A stretch of DNA of 64,000 nt from positions 62,001 to 126,000 of the forward strand of contig CBDBPL010000007.1 of assembly GCA_965208685.1 (NCBI GenBank). The letters run 5' to 3'. The translations under genes and the position numbers were made by a program. This DNA comes from JAJEFO01 sp965208685 (lineage in GTDB: Bacteria > Pseudomonadota > Alphaproteobacteria > Rhodobacterales > Rhodobacteraceae). Under the pieces are notes generated by a model. The model had not been told where the DNA came from. It did no database searches and was given only the letters and a program-made list of their open reading frames with translations. The stretch's first letter is position 1; each line of letters starts with the position of its first letter. Shown here piece after piece: positions 34,611 to 43,374 of this stretch.

Positions 34611-34843
34611 CCGCCGCGTGTATCCCCGTGTGCGAATGACCTTCAACGGTCAATCGTGGGCGATGCCGAGGAATTCGTGTGGCAATTGGGAACATGGCCG
34701 GGAGGAAACGCGGCCGGACTCGACGGGGACGGTCGCATGAGCGTTTTGACACCCGGAAGGCTGTACTGAAACTCGACGACTTTGCCGCTTTCCACGGGCC
34801 GGAAATGGATCTGCGGTCCGGCACCGACAGGCCTGTTCCCGTC

Positions 34844-35118
34844 AATTCATACGTCCTGACCTCGGGAGGCGACCATAGGCTCCGAATAGACCGCATTTGC
34901 CAAACAAAAGAGCCCCTTCGGGGACTTTGCTGACATTCCTGGTGCGTCGGCGAGCTGTTAAGATTCCATGAACCACGATGCAAGCGTTGAAGGCGCTGAA
35001 CATGTTCCAGGAGGTATGAAAACAAGGGGGCGGGCATCCAAGCCGCCGGCGAATTCCAGGAAATGTGGTTCACGAGAGTTGCCAGCGTGAACCCTCGAGG
35101 TAAGGACGTCTGCAATTG
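34844..35118. mobile_element. 275-bp miniature element with the ends of the neighbouring IS
   Basis: The left end (34844-34865) matches the IS left end at 20 of 22 bases (AATTCA..ACGTCCTGA.CTCGG). The right end (35097-35118) is the same terminus inverted, with one extra base and a few changes. No transposase frame lies between. This is the pattern of a non-autonomous (MITE-like) derivative that the nearby transposase could recognise. No clear target duplication remains (CCGTC left, GCGAC right), so it is probably old. The rest of 34647-35398 holds no gene that I can support. Confidence 0.6.
34901..34926 (-). terminator. Possible terminator inside the miniature element
   Basis: On the minus strand AGTCCCC-GAA-GGGGCT folds into a short stem with one mismatch, followed by CTTTTGTTTG. 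It would stop transcription arriving from the IS transposase side. The stem is short, so the call is weak. Confidence 0.4.
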
Positions 35119-35398
35119 CGACGAAGGGTCCAGGTCCTGGAAAGGCGGATTCAACGCGACCGGCCGCACGGCGCCCAGCATTCAACCGGAGCCTTGGTGG
35201 CGCCGGCCTTGGTTGCGGAGCGAGTCGGGCCGGACCCGGCAACCTTCGGAATTGACGTCTGCGGACACGTGATGCCAACGGGTTGCGGGAATCTGAGGGC
35301 GATCATGCAGGCCTTTCGAGGCTTCGCCTGGGACTGGCCTGTCGCGAACCCTTGCCGACGATCACGGATCGGGGACGCGATGGTTGAGGCGACCTGGA

Positions 35399-35403
35399 TG
35401 GCA
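35399..35403. repeat. Left target-site duplication (TGGCA)
   Basis: TGGCA immediately precedes the left inverted repeat at 35404 and recurs at 37870-37874 right after the other end. A five-base target duplication fits an intact, transposed insertion. Confidence 0.65.
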
Positions 35404-37869
35404 AATTCAGACGTCCTGAACTCGGACCAGATTTCCTACAATGAACGTGATGCCTCTTGTCCGGTGGTCTGTGCGACTTCGGGCAGTTCGTAGACCATGC
35501 GCAGGCCGGTCCCTGGGAAGACCGTTCCGGTCCGGTTGAGCTCGTCGAGCAGCCCGGCGATCGCGGCGTCGCCGGCGTTGCTGGCGGTCCCGAGGATGCG
35601 CACCCGCAGGATGCCGCTCTCCGGTTCGGGAACGATGTCGGCCTCCGACCGGAACAGTTCTGCGAGCGGACGCCGCGGGCGTTGCCTGACGCCCTGGGCC
35701 GCCGCGACGGCGGGCATCATCCTGGTCTCCGCCCGGTAGGCGATCATGCGGATCACGTCGAGGAGCAGCCTCTCGCCGGAGGGCAGCGCGTCGAGCATCT
35801 CGTCCTCGCCGAGTTCCGCAACCCTGACATGCGTGGGCACCTCCCTGCGCTGCAGCTTGAGCGCCTCGCGCTCGGCGTCGAGCGTCCCGATCTCGGCCGC
35901 GACCCTTTCGGCGGACCTGGCGGCCGCGTCGGAGGGCGCGCCCCTGAGCAGGTCGGCGACGCGGTTGCGCATCGTGCCGAGCCTGCTCCGCATCCGGTTG
36001 ATCCGGCGGTCCAGCTCGCGCCGGGCCGGATTGACGACGCGCGCGTCGGGATCCAGCTCGGCAAGGCCATGGACCGGAAGCCCGTCGAGATTGAACTCGT
36101 CGCGCATGTACTTGAAGAAGCTCTCCTGCGCCCATCGCGAGAACAGCGCGCCCGCGGCCCGCTCCATCGGCACGCCGAAGTCCGTGGTCACGAGCGGGAC
36201 CTGGCGGCCCGTGTCCAGCAGGCAGCGGATCTGGCGCAACTCGGGCCCGTCCCTCAGCCGGATCCGCCTCTCGGCGAGGCGCACCTCGGCGGAACCGGTT
36301 CCGCCGGGGCCGTGGATCGGCGCCTCGACGGCGCGGAACTCCGCCTCCGGCCAGTCCTCGCCCCTGAAGCCCTTGTGCCAGGTGATCACCGCGACGCCGC
36401 GGCGGGCGAGGCGCCCGAACAGGGCCGGGCTCCATCCCTCCCGGTCGAAGACCAGCGTCAGCGCGGGCGTGGCGTCCTCCGATGCCGTGAGGTCCGGCGC
36501 ATCCGGTCCCGGCAGGCCGATCCGTTCCAGCGCCGGAAGCACGTCCTGCTCCAGCGCCCTGGCCATGCCGGGGTCGAGATCCTTGTGCAGGCACAGGAGC
36601 GGCCTGCCGCCGAGCGCGTTGACCCAGTAGCTCGTCGAGGCGGGAAGGCAGAGCTTCTGGCGCGACACGAAGTGCTTCCGGAGCCGTCCCTTCCGGCCGG
36701 CGTAGACCTTCACGTGCCCGTCCACCGAGAGCGTGGCGACCGTGTCGCCGCCGTCCGCCATCCAGTCCCGCGCGAGCGCGTCCTGCCAGCCCTTCACCCG
36801 CTTCTCGTCCGCCGCGAGCGCCCGGACCTTGCGCCGCAGCGTCTTGGCCTCCGGACAGCGGTCCAGGCCGAGGACCGCGCCCCACTCCCCCGGCGCCTCG
36901 TGGCGGAGCGCCTCGGGGTTGCGGACCCGGGCCATGAACAGGAACGCGAGCAGGAGAAGCGTGCTCGTCAGCCCGTCGTAGCCCTTCGGCAGCGACAGGA
37001 ACGCGCCGGCGCGGTCGAGCAGCCCCTCTTTCAGCAGCGCCGGCAGCGCGGCCAGGACGCCGCCGCAGGCGACCGCCAACAGCGGCTCGTCGAAGCGCGG
37101 CTGCGCCTCCGCCATCGCCCCCGCCGAGGCCGCGACGCGGCCCGCGCTGTCGCGCGCGGCCCGGCCCATCGGCGCGGCGCGGTCGCGTCGGTCCCGCGCG
37201 CTGCGGCCGAGCGGGGCTTCGCGGGCGTCGGTCCCCGCATCGGATTCCGTCTCCGCCGGCTTGCCCGCGCCCGGCGCTCCGGTTCCGATGAAGCCCCTCT
37301 GGATGTTGTGATACACCGTCGATTGCGGAACGCCGAGTTCCCTGGCCACGGCCGTGCCGCTCATGCCCTCCGCCAGGAGACGGTTCGCCGCGTCCGCCGT
37401 CTCTCCGGTGATCACGCTGGTGCCGCGCCCCTTGCGCGGCTCGTGGAACGCCGCATCGCCCCCTTCCCGGAGCTTCCTGACAGCGCGTTGAACCGTCGCG
37501 CGCCCGACGCCGAATGCGGCCTGCAGGACACTCTGGGGGACGCCGTGCCTGGCGAACCTCGCGATCCGCAGCAGCATCGCCGGGCGGTCGTTCTCGTCGT
37601 GGCAGTCGAAGGGCTCCAGGTTGGAGAAGTAGACGGTCCGTCCGCCATCGGACGCGAAGGAGAAGCACGAGGCGCCGATCTGGACGGCGTCCGCAGGGTG
37701 CATGGCAAGCGTGTTCATGAGTGCGAAACCTCGAATATGGGCATCATATTATATTGTAATTCACTCACCTATGCTGTCAAGCGAAAAAGACCGAAAACCC
37801 GTTGATTTGTTGGGAAAACGCGAAGCCCGGGCCGTCAAATCACGAACCCGAGGTCAGGACCTCTGAATC
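35404..37869. mobile_element. Complete insertion sequence with 760-aa transposase
   Basis: A 2,466-bp element. Its terminal inverted repeats, 35404-35425 and 37848-37869, agree at 19 of 22 bases, with core ATTCAGA, GTCCTGA and CTCGG. TGGCA flanks both sides. The single transposase gene occupies nearly the whole element on the minus strand. I cannot place it in a named IS family: the transposase is longer than in IS4, IS1182 or IS21 types. The element lies just past the 3' end of the AAA ATPase gene. Confidence 0.75.
35436..37718 (-). CDS. Transposase of the insertion sequence
   Basis: A 760-residue protein. Residues 50-150 hold two helix-turn-helix units (VLQAAFGVGRATVQRAVRKL; then TAVARELGVPQSTVYHNI) that would bind the ends. 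The central and C-terminal parts look like a DDE nuclease: Asp in LSVDGHVK, Asp in LVFDREGW, and Glu in RWAQESFFKYM. The last resembles the W..E..FK pattern of IS4-like enzymes. Residues 155-215 are a low-complexity Ala/Arg/Gly linker. A hydrophobic stretch (STLLLLAFLFMARVRNPEAL) is typical of large putative transposases that I remember from alphaproteobacteria. ATG 37718 is within 152 bases of the right end. No frameshift is seen, so the enzyme may be active. Confidence 0.8.
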   Translation of the reverse strand: MNTLAMHPADAVQIGASCFSFASDGGRTVYFSNLEPFDCHDENDRPAMLLRIARFARHGVPQSVLQAAFGVGRATVQRAVRKLREGGDAAFHEPRKGRGTSVITGETADAANRLLAEGMSGTAVARELGVPQSTVYHNIQRGFIGTGAPGAGKPAETESDAGTDAREAPLGRSARDRRDRAAPMGRAARDSAGRVAASAGAMAEAQPRFDEPLLAVACGGVLAALPALLKEGLLDRAGAFLSLPKGYDGLTSTLLLLAFLFMARVRNPEALRHEAPGEWGAVLGLDRCPEAKTLRRKVRALAADEKRVKGWQDALARDWMADGGDTVATLSVDGHVKVYAGRKGRLRKHFVSRQKLCLPASTSYWVNALGGRPLLCLHKDLDPGMARALEQDVLPALERIGLPGPDAPDLTASEDATPALTLVFDREGWSPALFGRLARRGVAVITWHKGFRGEDWPEAEFRAVEAPIHGPGGTGSAEVRLAERRIRLRDGPELRQIRCLLDTGRQVPLVTTDFGVPMERAAGALFSRWAQESFFKYMRDEFNLDGLPVHGLAELDPDARVVNPARRELDRRINRMRSRLGTMRNRVADLLRGAPSDAAARSAERVAAEIGTLDAEREALKLQRREVPTHVRVAELGEDEMLDALPSGERLLLDVIRMIAYRAETRMMPAVAAAQGVRQRPRRPLAELFRSEADIVPEPESGILRVRILGTASNAGDAAIAGLLDELNRTGTVFPGTGLRMVYELPEVAQTTGQEASRSL

Positions 37870-37874
37870 TGGCA
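37870..37874. repeat. Right target-site duplication (TGGCA)
   Basis: Copy of the five bases found before the left end at 35399-35403, directly abutting the right inverted repeat. Confidence 0.65.
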
Positions 37875-37944
37875 AGCTCGCAGCAGCGGGAACGAGAGGC
37901 TCACCCTTTGCATCAGGCTCCATGCGAATTGACGCTCTGTCCAG

Positions 37945-39117
37945 TCAGTTTGCCGGACTCCGGCGCCGCAGGAAATCGTCAAACAGCGGAACCGTGAAAT
38001 CCACTTCACCGTGGCCAGGACTGTAGATCATTCCTTTTTCGATGATGCTTGCCCGGCGTGGCCCCAAGGCCGCGAGCCCCTTGCCGAGGGCCGATGCGAC
38101 ATCCACGGACCTGTAAGGGCCGCGACCCAAGCCCGCCATCGCATTTACGTACTCGACTTCTGCTGGCGTCAGGCGGTCCATGCGGACCTTGAAGAAGCCC
38201 CTGTCCAGCCGCGCAAGCGCCAGCGCCGAAGCCCGAATCGTGTCCTCAAGGGTGATCGGGCTTTCCGTTGCGGCATTCCATGCCTGGTACCCCCATTCTT
38301 GCAGGAAGAATGGGTAGCCATCCGTTTTCGCGATCATCTCTTCGAGTGCTTCGTCATCAATTCTTGATCCCTGCCTCTCAACCGGATTGCGGATGGCTTC
38401 GATGGCCGCGTCCTTTTCCAAGTCCCCGATGGCCGGAAAGGCGAACAGCCGTTCGGCATAGGACTTCGCGTCACCGGCAAGTCCGGCAATCTGCGGAAAC
38501 CCCGTAGCCACAACCAATATCGGCAGGCTCTTCTGGGAGACCCTGTGCACGGCCACAATGATTGCCGCAAGGTCCCTTTCTGACAGGTAATGAATTTCAT
38601 CCTCCAGGAGCGCCCAACCTCGACCGGCATCCCTTGCCGCCTGTCCAATGAGTTCGAACATCTCGGTGAGATCCAGCTCCAGATCACCGCTGTCAGCGCT
38701 GCCCGGCGTCGGCTCGACGCCTATTTCCACTTCACCGGCGGCAACCTTGAACACGGATGCGAAATTGCGCAGGCCTGAAAGCGCTGAATTGACCGCTGCA
38801 CGCGCCGCTTCCACGTTCGACAGCTTCCTGAGAACTTGCTTCATCTGGGGATAGAGGAGTTCCGCAAGGCTTCTGGCTTCCGGGGCTTCCACGAAAGAGG
38901 TCAGGTAGTTCGCTTTCTCGGCAATGCCCTCGATCTTGTTGAGCAGCACGGTCTTGCCTGTTCCTCGCAGCCCCAAAAGAATCTGCGACTGCGAACTTCG
39001 TCTCGCGATCACGCGACCGAGCGCAACTCGCGCTTCGCTGATGATGGGGTCCCGCCCTGCCAGTTCCGGTGGCGGCGAACCGGCGCCGGGTGAAAACGGG
39101 TTCTTTAGCTGGTCCAA
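37945..39117 (-). CDS. Solitary AAA ATPase (ORC/Cdc6-like, AAA_16 type)
   Basis: A 390-residue P-loop ATPase. Walker A is LRGTGKT (with LLG before it), Walker B is LLEDEIHYL, and sensor-like VVATGFPQIAGL follows. A helical lid and a C-terminal winged-helix-like part (LTPAEVEYVNAMAGLG) complete an Orc1/Cdc6 or AAA_16 layout. Such stand-alone ATPases are scattered on mobile or defence-rich DNA and mostly lack known roles. The start must be TTG 39117: an in-frame TGA lies 18 bases upstream and AAGGGGA is correctly spaced. Upstream is a 20-bp near-palindrome overlapping the promoter. The IS inserted 75 bases past its stop left it intact. Confidence 0.75.
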   Translation of the reverse strand: MDQLKNPFSPGAGSPPPELAGRDPIISEARVALGRVIARRSSQSQILLGLRGTGKTVLLNKIEGIAEKANYLTSFVEAPEARSLAELLYPQMKQVLRKLSNVEAARAAVNSALSGLRNFASVFKVAAGEVEIGVEPTPGSADSGDLELDLTEMFELIGQAARDAGRGWALLEDEIHYLSERDLAAIIVAVHRVSQKSLPILVVATGFPQIAGLAGDAKSYAERLFAFPAIGDLEKDAAIEAIRNPVERQGSRIDDEALEEMIAKTDGYPFFLQEWGYQAWNAATESPITLEDTIRASALALARLDRGFFKVRMDRLTPAEVEYVNAMAGLGRGPYRSVDVASALGKGLAALGPRRASIIEKGMIYSPGHGEVDFTVPLFDDFLRRRSPAN

Positions 39118-39140
39118 CGCGGCGTATCCCCTTCAATGAA

Positions 39141-39172
39141 ATTATAACCAAATATAGCCTGATCGGGCTATA
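39141..39172 (-). promoter_or_regulatory. Promoter with overlapping palindrome for the AAA ATPase
   Basis: On the minus strand TATAAT (39146-39141) stands 24 bases before the TTG start. TATAGCC (39153-39159) and GGCTATA (39166-39172) form an inverted repeat with a six-base spacer, placed where the -35 region would be. A repressor or the ATPase itself could act there. The rest of 39173-39498 holds no gene that I can support. Confidence 0.5.
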
Positions 39173-39498
39173 AATGTCTATGAATTGCGGAGAATTCTGT
39201 GACGTCAATCGGCGGAACTGGACATGGCATCACGTTGACGGCCATGTTGCCGGAGACAGAAGGAACCGCGGCGACCACCTTCGGGTCGACGCGGCATGCG
39301 TCGTGCCCTGACTGTTCCCCGCGGGCGCGCAAGACGCGAAGCGATGCGTCGGGACGGAACCCCCAGTTGCATACGATTGACGGCTCAATGTTGGTCGTTG
39401 ACTGTCATGTACCTCACGCACGGACCGAGCACGCAGCGGCTCCCGGATCCTCCACCGCACCTCGGGACTTTCCGTGCCGTACGATGAGGGAGCTGTCA

Positions 39499-40398
39499 TC
39501 ACGAGGGCGCTTGTCCGGAATTGTCGACCTGGTCATCGAACGACGGTGAAACCTTGAACCTGAGCCGCGAGGCGATAGTGCGGTCCGGCGGGAGGGCCAG
39601 CAGGCCGCCCCTTGTCACTGATGTCTGACCCGACAGGTGGCTCTGCGGCTCAAGTGCAAAGACACCGGACTGAGGCGTGTAGAGCATCAGGTGTTGCAGG
39701 GGAGGACCGGCGGCAATCTCGAGGCGATAGCCAAGGTCCGGCTGCACGATCACGGCACGTCCGGGCCATCCTTCGTAGCAGTTGTTTCGCCAGCTTGAAG
39801 GCACTGCGCGGGAGGCAGAGAAATCGAGTTCCTCCGGAACGTGCAGCGGATCGGTTGGCAGATGGTCCGGTCCCTCGAGCCAGAATGCATCGCTGCGGAA
39901 GCGAAGCGTCGTGCGGTCCAAATGGGGGAAATACGGGTGCCAGCCGAGCCCGACCGGAATTGGTTCGGATCCGGGATTGGTCACGTCGAGCGAGAACTCC
40001 ACCTCGTTCCCCAAGACGAGCACCCGGATTCGCGCCTCGAATCGAAGCGGCATCCCCGGGTCGGCACGGAGGACCAGGCAGCAGCTCTCGGCATCCTGGC
40101 TAACGACATCCCAAGGGCGCTGCCAGCCGAAGCCATGGATTGCGAGCGGATCTGCGGAATTGGGTGACAGCCGGATCGTGGCCGTGCCAACCTGCAGGAC
40201 GTTGCCTCGGGCGCGGTTCGCGAATGGCACCATCGGGAACATGGCCGATCCGCTTGCAGTGCTGTCCGCCGGGTCGGCGGGCTGAAGAACCGGCACCCAG
40301 TCTCCCTTGCCGTTCAAGCAGACGAGCGTTCGCACCCCGGCCCCGTTCTGCGGATCGAGGGTCAAACGCAGGTTCTTGCCTGCAGTCAGCTCGATCAC
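39499..40398 (-). CDS. Aldose 1-epimerase family protein
   Basis: This 299-residue galactose-mutarotase-like enzyme interconverts the anomers of an aldose. Signs include MFPMVPFANRARG, IHGFGWQRPW, GLGWHPYFPH (catalytic His region) and the late VFALEPQSHLSG with the catalytic Glu. The start is GTG 40398. The next gene upstream on the same strand is the SDR at 40582, so the two probably form one message. In the context of DgoD it would prepare the anomer used by a sugar dehydrogenase. Confidence 0.87.
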   Translation of the reverse strand: MIELTAGKNLRLTLDPQNGAGVRTLVCLNGKGDWVPVLQPADPADSTASGSAMFPMVPFANRARGNVLQVGTATIRLSPNSADPLAIHGFGWQRPWDVVSQDAESCCLVLRADPGMPLRFEARIRVLVLGNEVEFSLDVTNPGSEPIPVGLGWHPYFPHLDRTTLRFRSDAFWLEGPDHLPTDPLHVPEELDFSASRAVPSSWRNNCYEGWPGRAVIVQPDLGYRLEIAAGPPLQHLMLYTPQSGVFALEPQSHLSGQTSVTRGGLLALPPDRTIASRLRFKVSPSFDDQVDNSGQAPS

Positions 40399-40581
40399 GT
40401 TGCCGGCCCGGTCGCGGCACGATCTCCGGTCGCCTTTGCCACGGGCCGGACGTGACCATCCGCGGCATCGATCTCGTCGATCATGAAGTGCTTGATTTGC
40501 TCGTCCCGGGGCGGTGCCGACATCTGCGCGAACCCTGAGACGGACGAAGGAATGGTCATTGTTGTCTGCATCTGACGAGAT

Positions 40582-41343
40582 CTAGCCATGATACAGGGCT
40601 GATCTTCCTCCATCGATCACGATGGTTTCGGCGTTGATGAAGGGCGCCTCGTCCGAGGCGAGGAAGACTGCCGTCATGGCGACCTCTTCGGGCGTGCCGA
40701 TGCGCAGCGGCGGATGCAGGCGTTCGGCCTTGTCGCGCTCTGCGGCCGGATCGTCGAAGCCGGCCCAGTACTCGCGGGCAATCTGCGTGTCGACGTAGCC
40801 TGGCGCGATGGCGTTAACCCGGATGCCATCGGCCGCGTACTCGATGCCGAGCGCACGGGTCAGCCCCACGAGACCATGTTTCGCCACAGGGTAGGGAAAC
40901 GTGTGTGGAATGATCTTGAAGCTGTGGCTGCTGGCAATGTTCACTATGCTGCCGCGACCTGCTGCGCGCATCGCCGGCAGCACGGCCTCGGCCAGCGCCC
41001 AGCAGGCCTCGAGATCGAGCGCCATGCAGCGCGCCCATTGCGCGCGCGGCATTTCGTGCGGTCGGAAGAAAACGTTGGCGCCCGCGTTGTTCACCAGGAT
41101 GTCCGGCGACCCGTGTTCCGTGGCAACAATTTGCTGCAGCCGGTCGATGTCGTCCTGCACCGTGACATCCGTTTGCACGAAGCGTCCGGCGACATCCGCG
41201 GCCACTCGCGCGCCGGTCGCTTCGTTGAGTTCCGCGACGACGACAAATGCACCCTCGGCGGAAAATGCGCGCGCAATCGCTGCCCCGATGCCCTGGCCGG
41301 CTCCGGTGACGATCGCCAGCTTGCTCGAAAGACGCGCAGTCAT
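40582..41343 (-). CDS. Short-chain dehydrogenase, probable sugar dehydrogenase
   Basis: This 253-residue SDR has GAGQGIG, NNAG, catalytic Ser (NIASSHS) and YPVAKHG (Tyr-x-x-x-Lys), then the conserved NAIAPGYVDT and a C-terminal INAETIVIDGG. It resembles SDRs that oxidise galactose, arabinose or rhamnose at C1, or reduce keto-sugars. Placed between an aldose epimerase and a galactonate-type dehydratase, oxidation of an aldose to its lactone is the likely role. A lactonase gene is not seen in the window. Confidence 0.9.
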   Translation of the reverse strand: MTARLSSKLAIVTGAGQGIGAAIARAFSAEGAFVVVAELNEATGARVAADVAGRFVQTDVTVQDDIDRLQQIVATEHGSPDILVNNAGANVFFRPHEMPRAQWARCMALDLEACWALAEAVLPAMRAAGRGSIVNIASSHSFKIIPHTFPYPVAKHGLVGLTRALGIEYAADGIRVNAIAPGYVDTQIAREYWAGFDDPAAERDKAERLHPPLRIGTPEEVAMTAVFLASDEAPFINAETIVIDGGRSALYHG

Positions 41344-42058
41344 CGTGTCGTCGCATTTCCGGTGCGCTGTGCTTCCTGTCCGTCTGGATGCGCGGCGCGG
41401 TCATGTTCGCATGCTCTCTTTTCGCGATTCGGCATCTGCTTCCTGGTCCTGGAGTGAACTGCGACCCTGAAAGTTGAGCCGATCGGATAGCACGGTGCAA
41501 GGCCGAATTCAGAGGTCCCGCAATCCGCCAGGACAGCCTGCGATTGCCGCACCGGCGAGAACATGCAGGCCCTGCCTTGGACATGGACGCCAAACTGATG
41601 AGTCGCCGCACACGGGCGCGTGGCTATGTCGCCAAGGTCCCGGCGGGTCTCGAGTTGCTGACAGTCAACGCGTTGATGAGGGCAGCCAAGCCCGGTCTCT
41701 CGTCAGCCGATCACCCGGGACTTCGGCGTCGAATGCGGACAGGACCGTCGTGCGCTTGTCCTGGTCGCCGCTTGCTGGCCGTCCGGCGGAATTCAAGGCC
41801 GCAGCCGCCACGGTTCCCGGTGCGCGCGGTGTTTGGCCCCGTTGTCTCATCGAGGAATGACCTTCGGCATCCGTTGCCGGAAATCAATGTCCGAATTGCC
41901 GCTGCACCAGGTCCGGCGTGAGCTGCATGCGCCAGGAGGCTTCAATCTGGTGCACGAGCATTGCGCGCTCCGCGGGAACGGCAAGTTGCAGACGAGATGT
42001 CCGGAGCATTCGGGAAGCCGGCAGCACGGGCAGGTCGGCAGGGAGGTAGGGAGGGGAT
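41344..42058. other. 715-base gap between the SDR and the aldolase gene
   Basis: No gene can be supported. Several frames stay open by composition only. One minus frame (41884 to about 42030) ends VHQIEASWRMQLTPDLVQRQFGH and could be the tail of a decayed gene. A 13-base string matching the IS tip (AATTCAGAGGTCC) lies at 41506-41518, but without the rest of the inverted repeat. Confidence 0.4.
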
Positions 42059-42979
42059 TCAACTCGAGGTCGTCGAGCCGAAATCGTGCCCGTGGCCAAG
42101 CGGTCCGAACGCATTCGCCCAACGCGTGGCGATCCTCATGCCGAAGTCTGTCGGGGCCAATGCCGGGGCCCGATCGTGGATAGCGGTCTTCGTCCGGAGG
42201 CCGTAAATTCGCTTTCCGTAGCAGACTAGATGCTCGATCGACTGCATCATGAAGGTGATCGCGGGCAGGGCGTTCCGGTAGATCGCCTCGGCCCTTTCCT
42301 CGTTGTCGGCAGACCAGGCATCAAAGGCGGCCTTGCTGAAATCGATCACGTCCGGCGCCAGGACAAAGCCCGCCGCACCGGCCCGCAGACAGTCGGTCAA
42401 CTCCAGCCCGCCGCGTCCGTTCAGCACCGTGAGGTGTCCTCCGTAAAGGCCTACCAGTTCCGCTAGTTCAACCGCAGGCGTCTCGGCCTTGATGAGCGAG
42501 AAGCTCGGGTTGGACGCAACAAGCCGGTCAATTTGAGCTGTGCCGAGGGAGCGGCCGAGGAAAGCCGGGGCGTTCTGCACGGCGAAAGCGGCTTCGAATC
42601 CGTCGGCCACCCGAAGGAAGAAATCGAGGTAGGTGTCACCAGTGTACGTGCGGACCATCGGAGGCTGGAGAATCAGCCAGTCTGCCCGGTTGGCGAGCGC
42701 AAACTCGATCAGGCTGCGCTGGACCTGAACGTCGTTTCCACTGACGGTAACCGAAAACGGAAGGCGGCCGTTCAGGTCCTCGGCTATCCAGCTTACGAGA
42801 TCCCTTTGCTCGGGGACCGACAGCTTGTGGACCTCGGTTGCCAGTCCCAGCACGGCAATCCCATCGACACCGCATCCCAGCATCCGCGAGACCTGGTCGC
42901 TCATTGCGCCCCTGTCCAGCTTGCCCGATTGGTCGAAGAGCGCATAAAGCACCGCGTGGATTCCTGAATACTGTCTCAT
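42059..42979 (-). CDS. DapA/NAL-family aldolase or dehydratase
   Basis: A 306-residue Schiff-base lyase of the dihydrodipicolinate synthase superfamily. It has the substrate-carboxylate motif GLATE (T48, E49), the Schiff-base lysine K164 in SLIKAE, and QPPM near residue 106. The usual Tyr of YNxP is replaced: the segment reads VQNAPAF (Q135-N-A-P), a pattern I recall from KDG-type aldolase relatives. Next to DgoD it is likely to cleave 2-keto-3-deoxy-galactonate, or a similar acid, to pyruvate and an aldehyde without phosphorylation. ATG 42979 follows AGGAA at about five bases. It is divergent from dgoD. Confidence 0.85.
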   Translation of the reverse strand: MRQYSGIHAVLYALFDQSGKLDRGAMSDQVSRMLGCGVDGIAVLGLATEVHKLSVPEQRDLVSWIAEDLNGRLPFSVTVSGNDVQVQRSLIEFALANRADWLILQPPMVRTYTGDTYLDFFLRVADGFEAAFAVQNAPAFLGRSLGTAQIDRLVASNPSFSLIKAETPAVELAELVGLYGGHLTVLNGRGGLELTDCLRAGAAGFVLAPDVIDFSKAAFDAWSADNEERAEAIYRNALPAITFMMQSIEHLVCYGKRIYGLRTKTAIHDRAPALAPTDFGMRIATRWANAFGPLGHGHDFGSTTSS

Positions 42980-43182
42980 CGTTCCTGCAAGTTCCCTGGC
43001 CAGAGTCACGACATTGGTTCAAGTCCCGAAGCGCCCGCGCGATGCGTGCCCTTCAACTGACGCACCGCGCGCACGATTCAGGCAGGCTGCGGGCAATCTG
43101 CATCGTACAGGCGTTGCCAGCGCTCCGACACGGGCGGAAACGAGCCGGCACGCGGCTGCAAGTGCCATGTCCACCTGGAACT

Positions 43183-43196
43183 TGTTGGATCCAACA
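43183..43196. promoter_or_regulatory. Perfect palindromic operator, probably for the GntR regulator
   Basis: TGTTGGATCCAACA is a perfect 14-bp palindrome midway between the divergent aldolase and dgoD genes. Its TTG...CAA ends resemble operators of FadR/FCD-type GntR regulators, and such a gene lies 1.2 kb away at 44618. The other parts of the 42980-43374 gap show no gene. Confidence 0.6.
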
Positions 43197-43374
43197 TTTC
43201 GCAACTGCAAGGCAATTCGTGCCATGGGAACTGCGGGTTTCTCGCGAGCCGAACCGGGGCGGCGCGGCTTGCGATGCGAAGCGGCACCATCTGCTTGGCT
43301 TGATCAGGCAGGAAATTGAAGTATACGGATCAGGCTTTGCAACGTCCCATGATCGGCCCACTGGCCGAAAACCA

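Noticed and set aside
35457..37805. 782-residue plus-strand frame across the insertion sequence
   Set aside because: It is antisense to a transposase with recognisable helix-turn-helix and DDE-like motifs; the product is unassigned and Arg-rich.
39296..39487. 63-residue plus frame upstream of the AAA ATPase
   Set aside because: No ribosome site or family match; Arg-rich composition typical of a chance frame.
40395..40613. 72-residue minus frame between the SDR and the epimerase
   Set aside because: It overlaps both genes, lacks a ribosome site and has no recognisable family.
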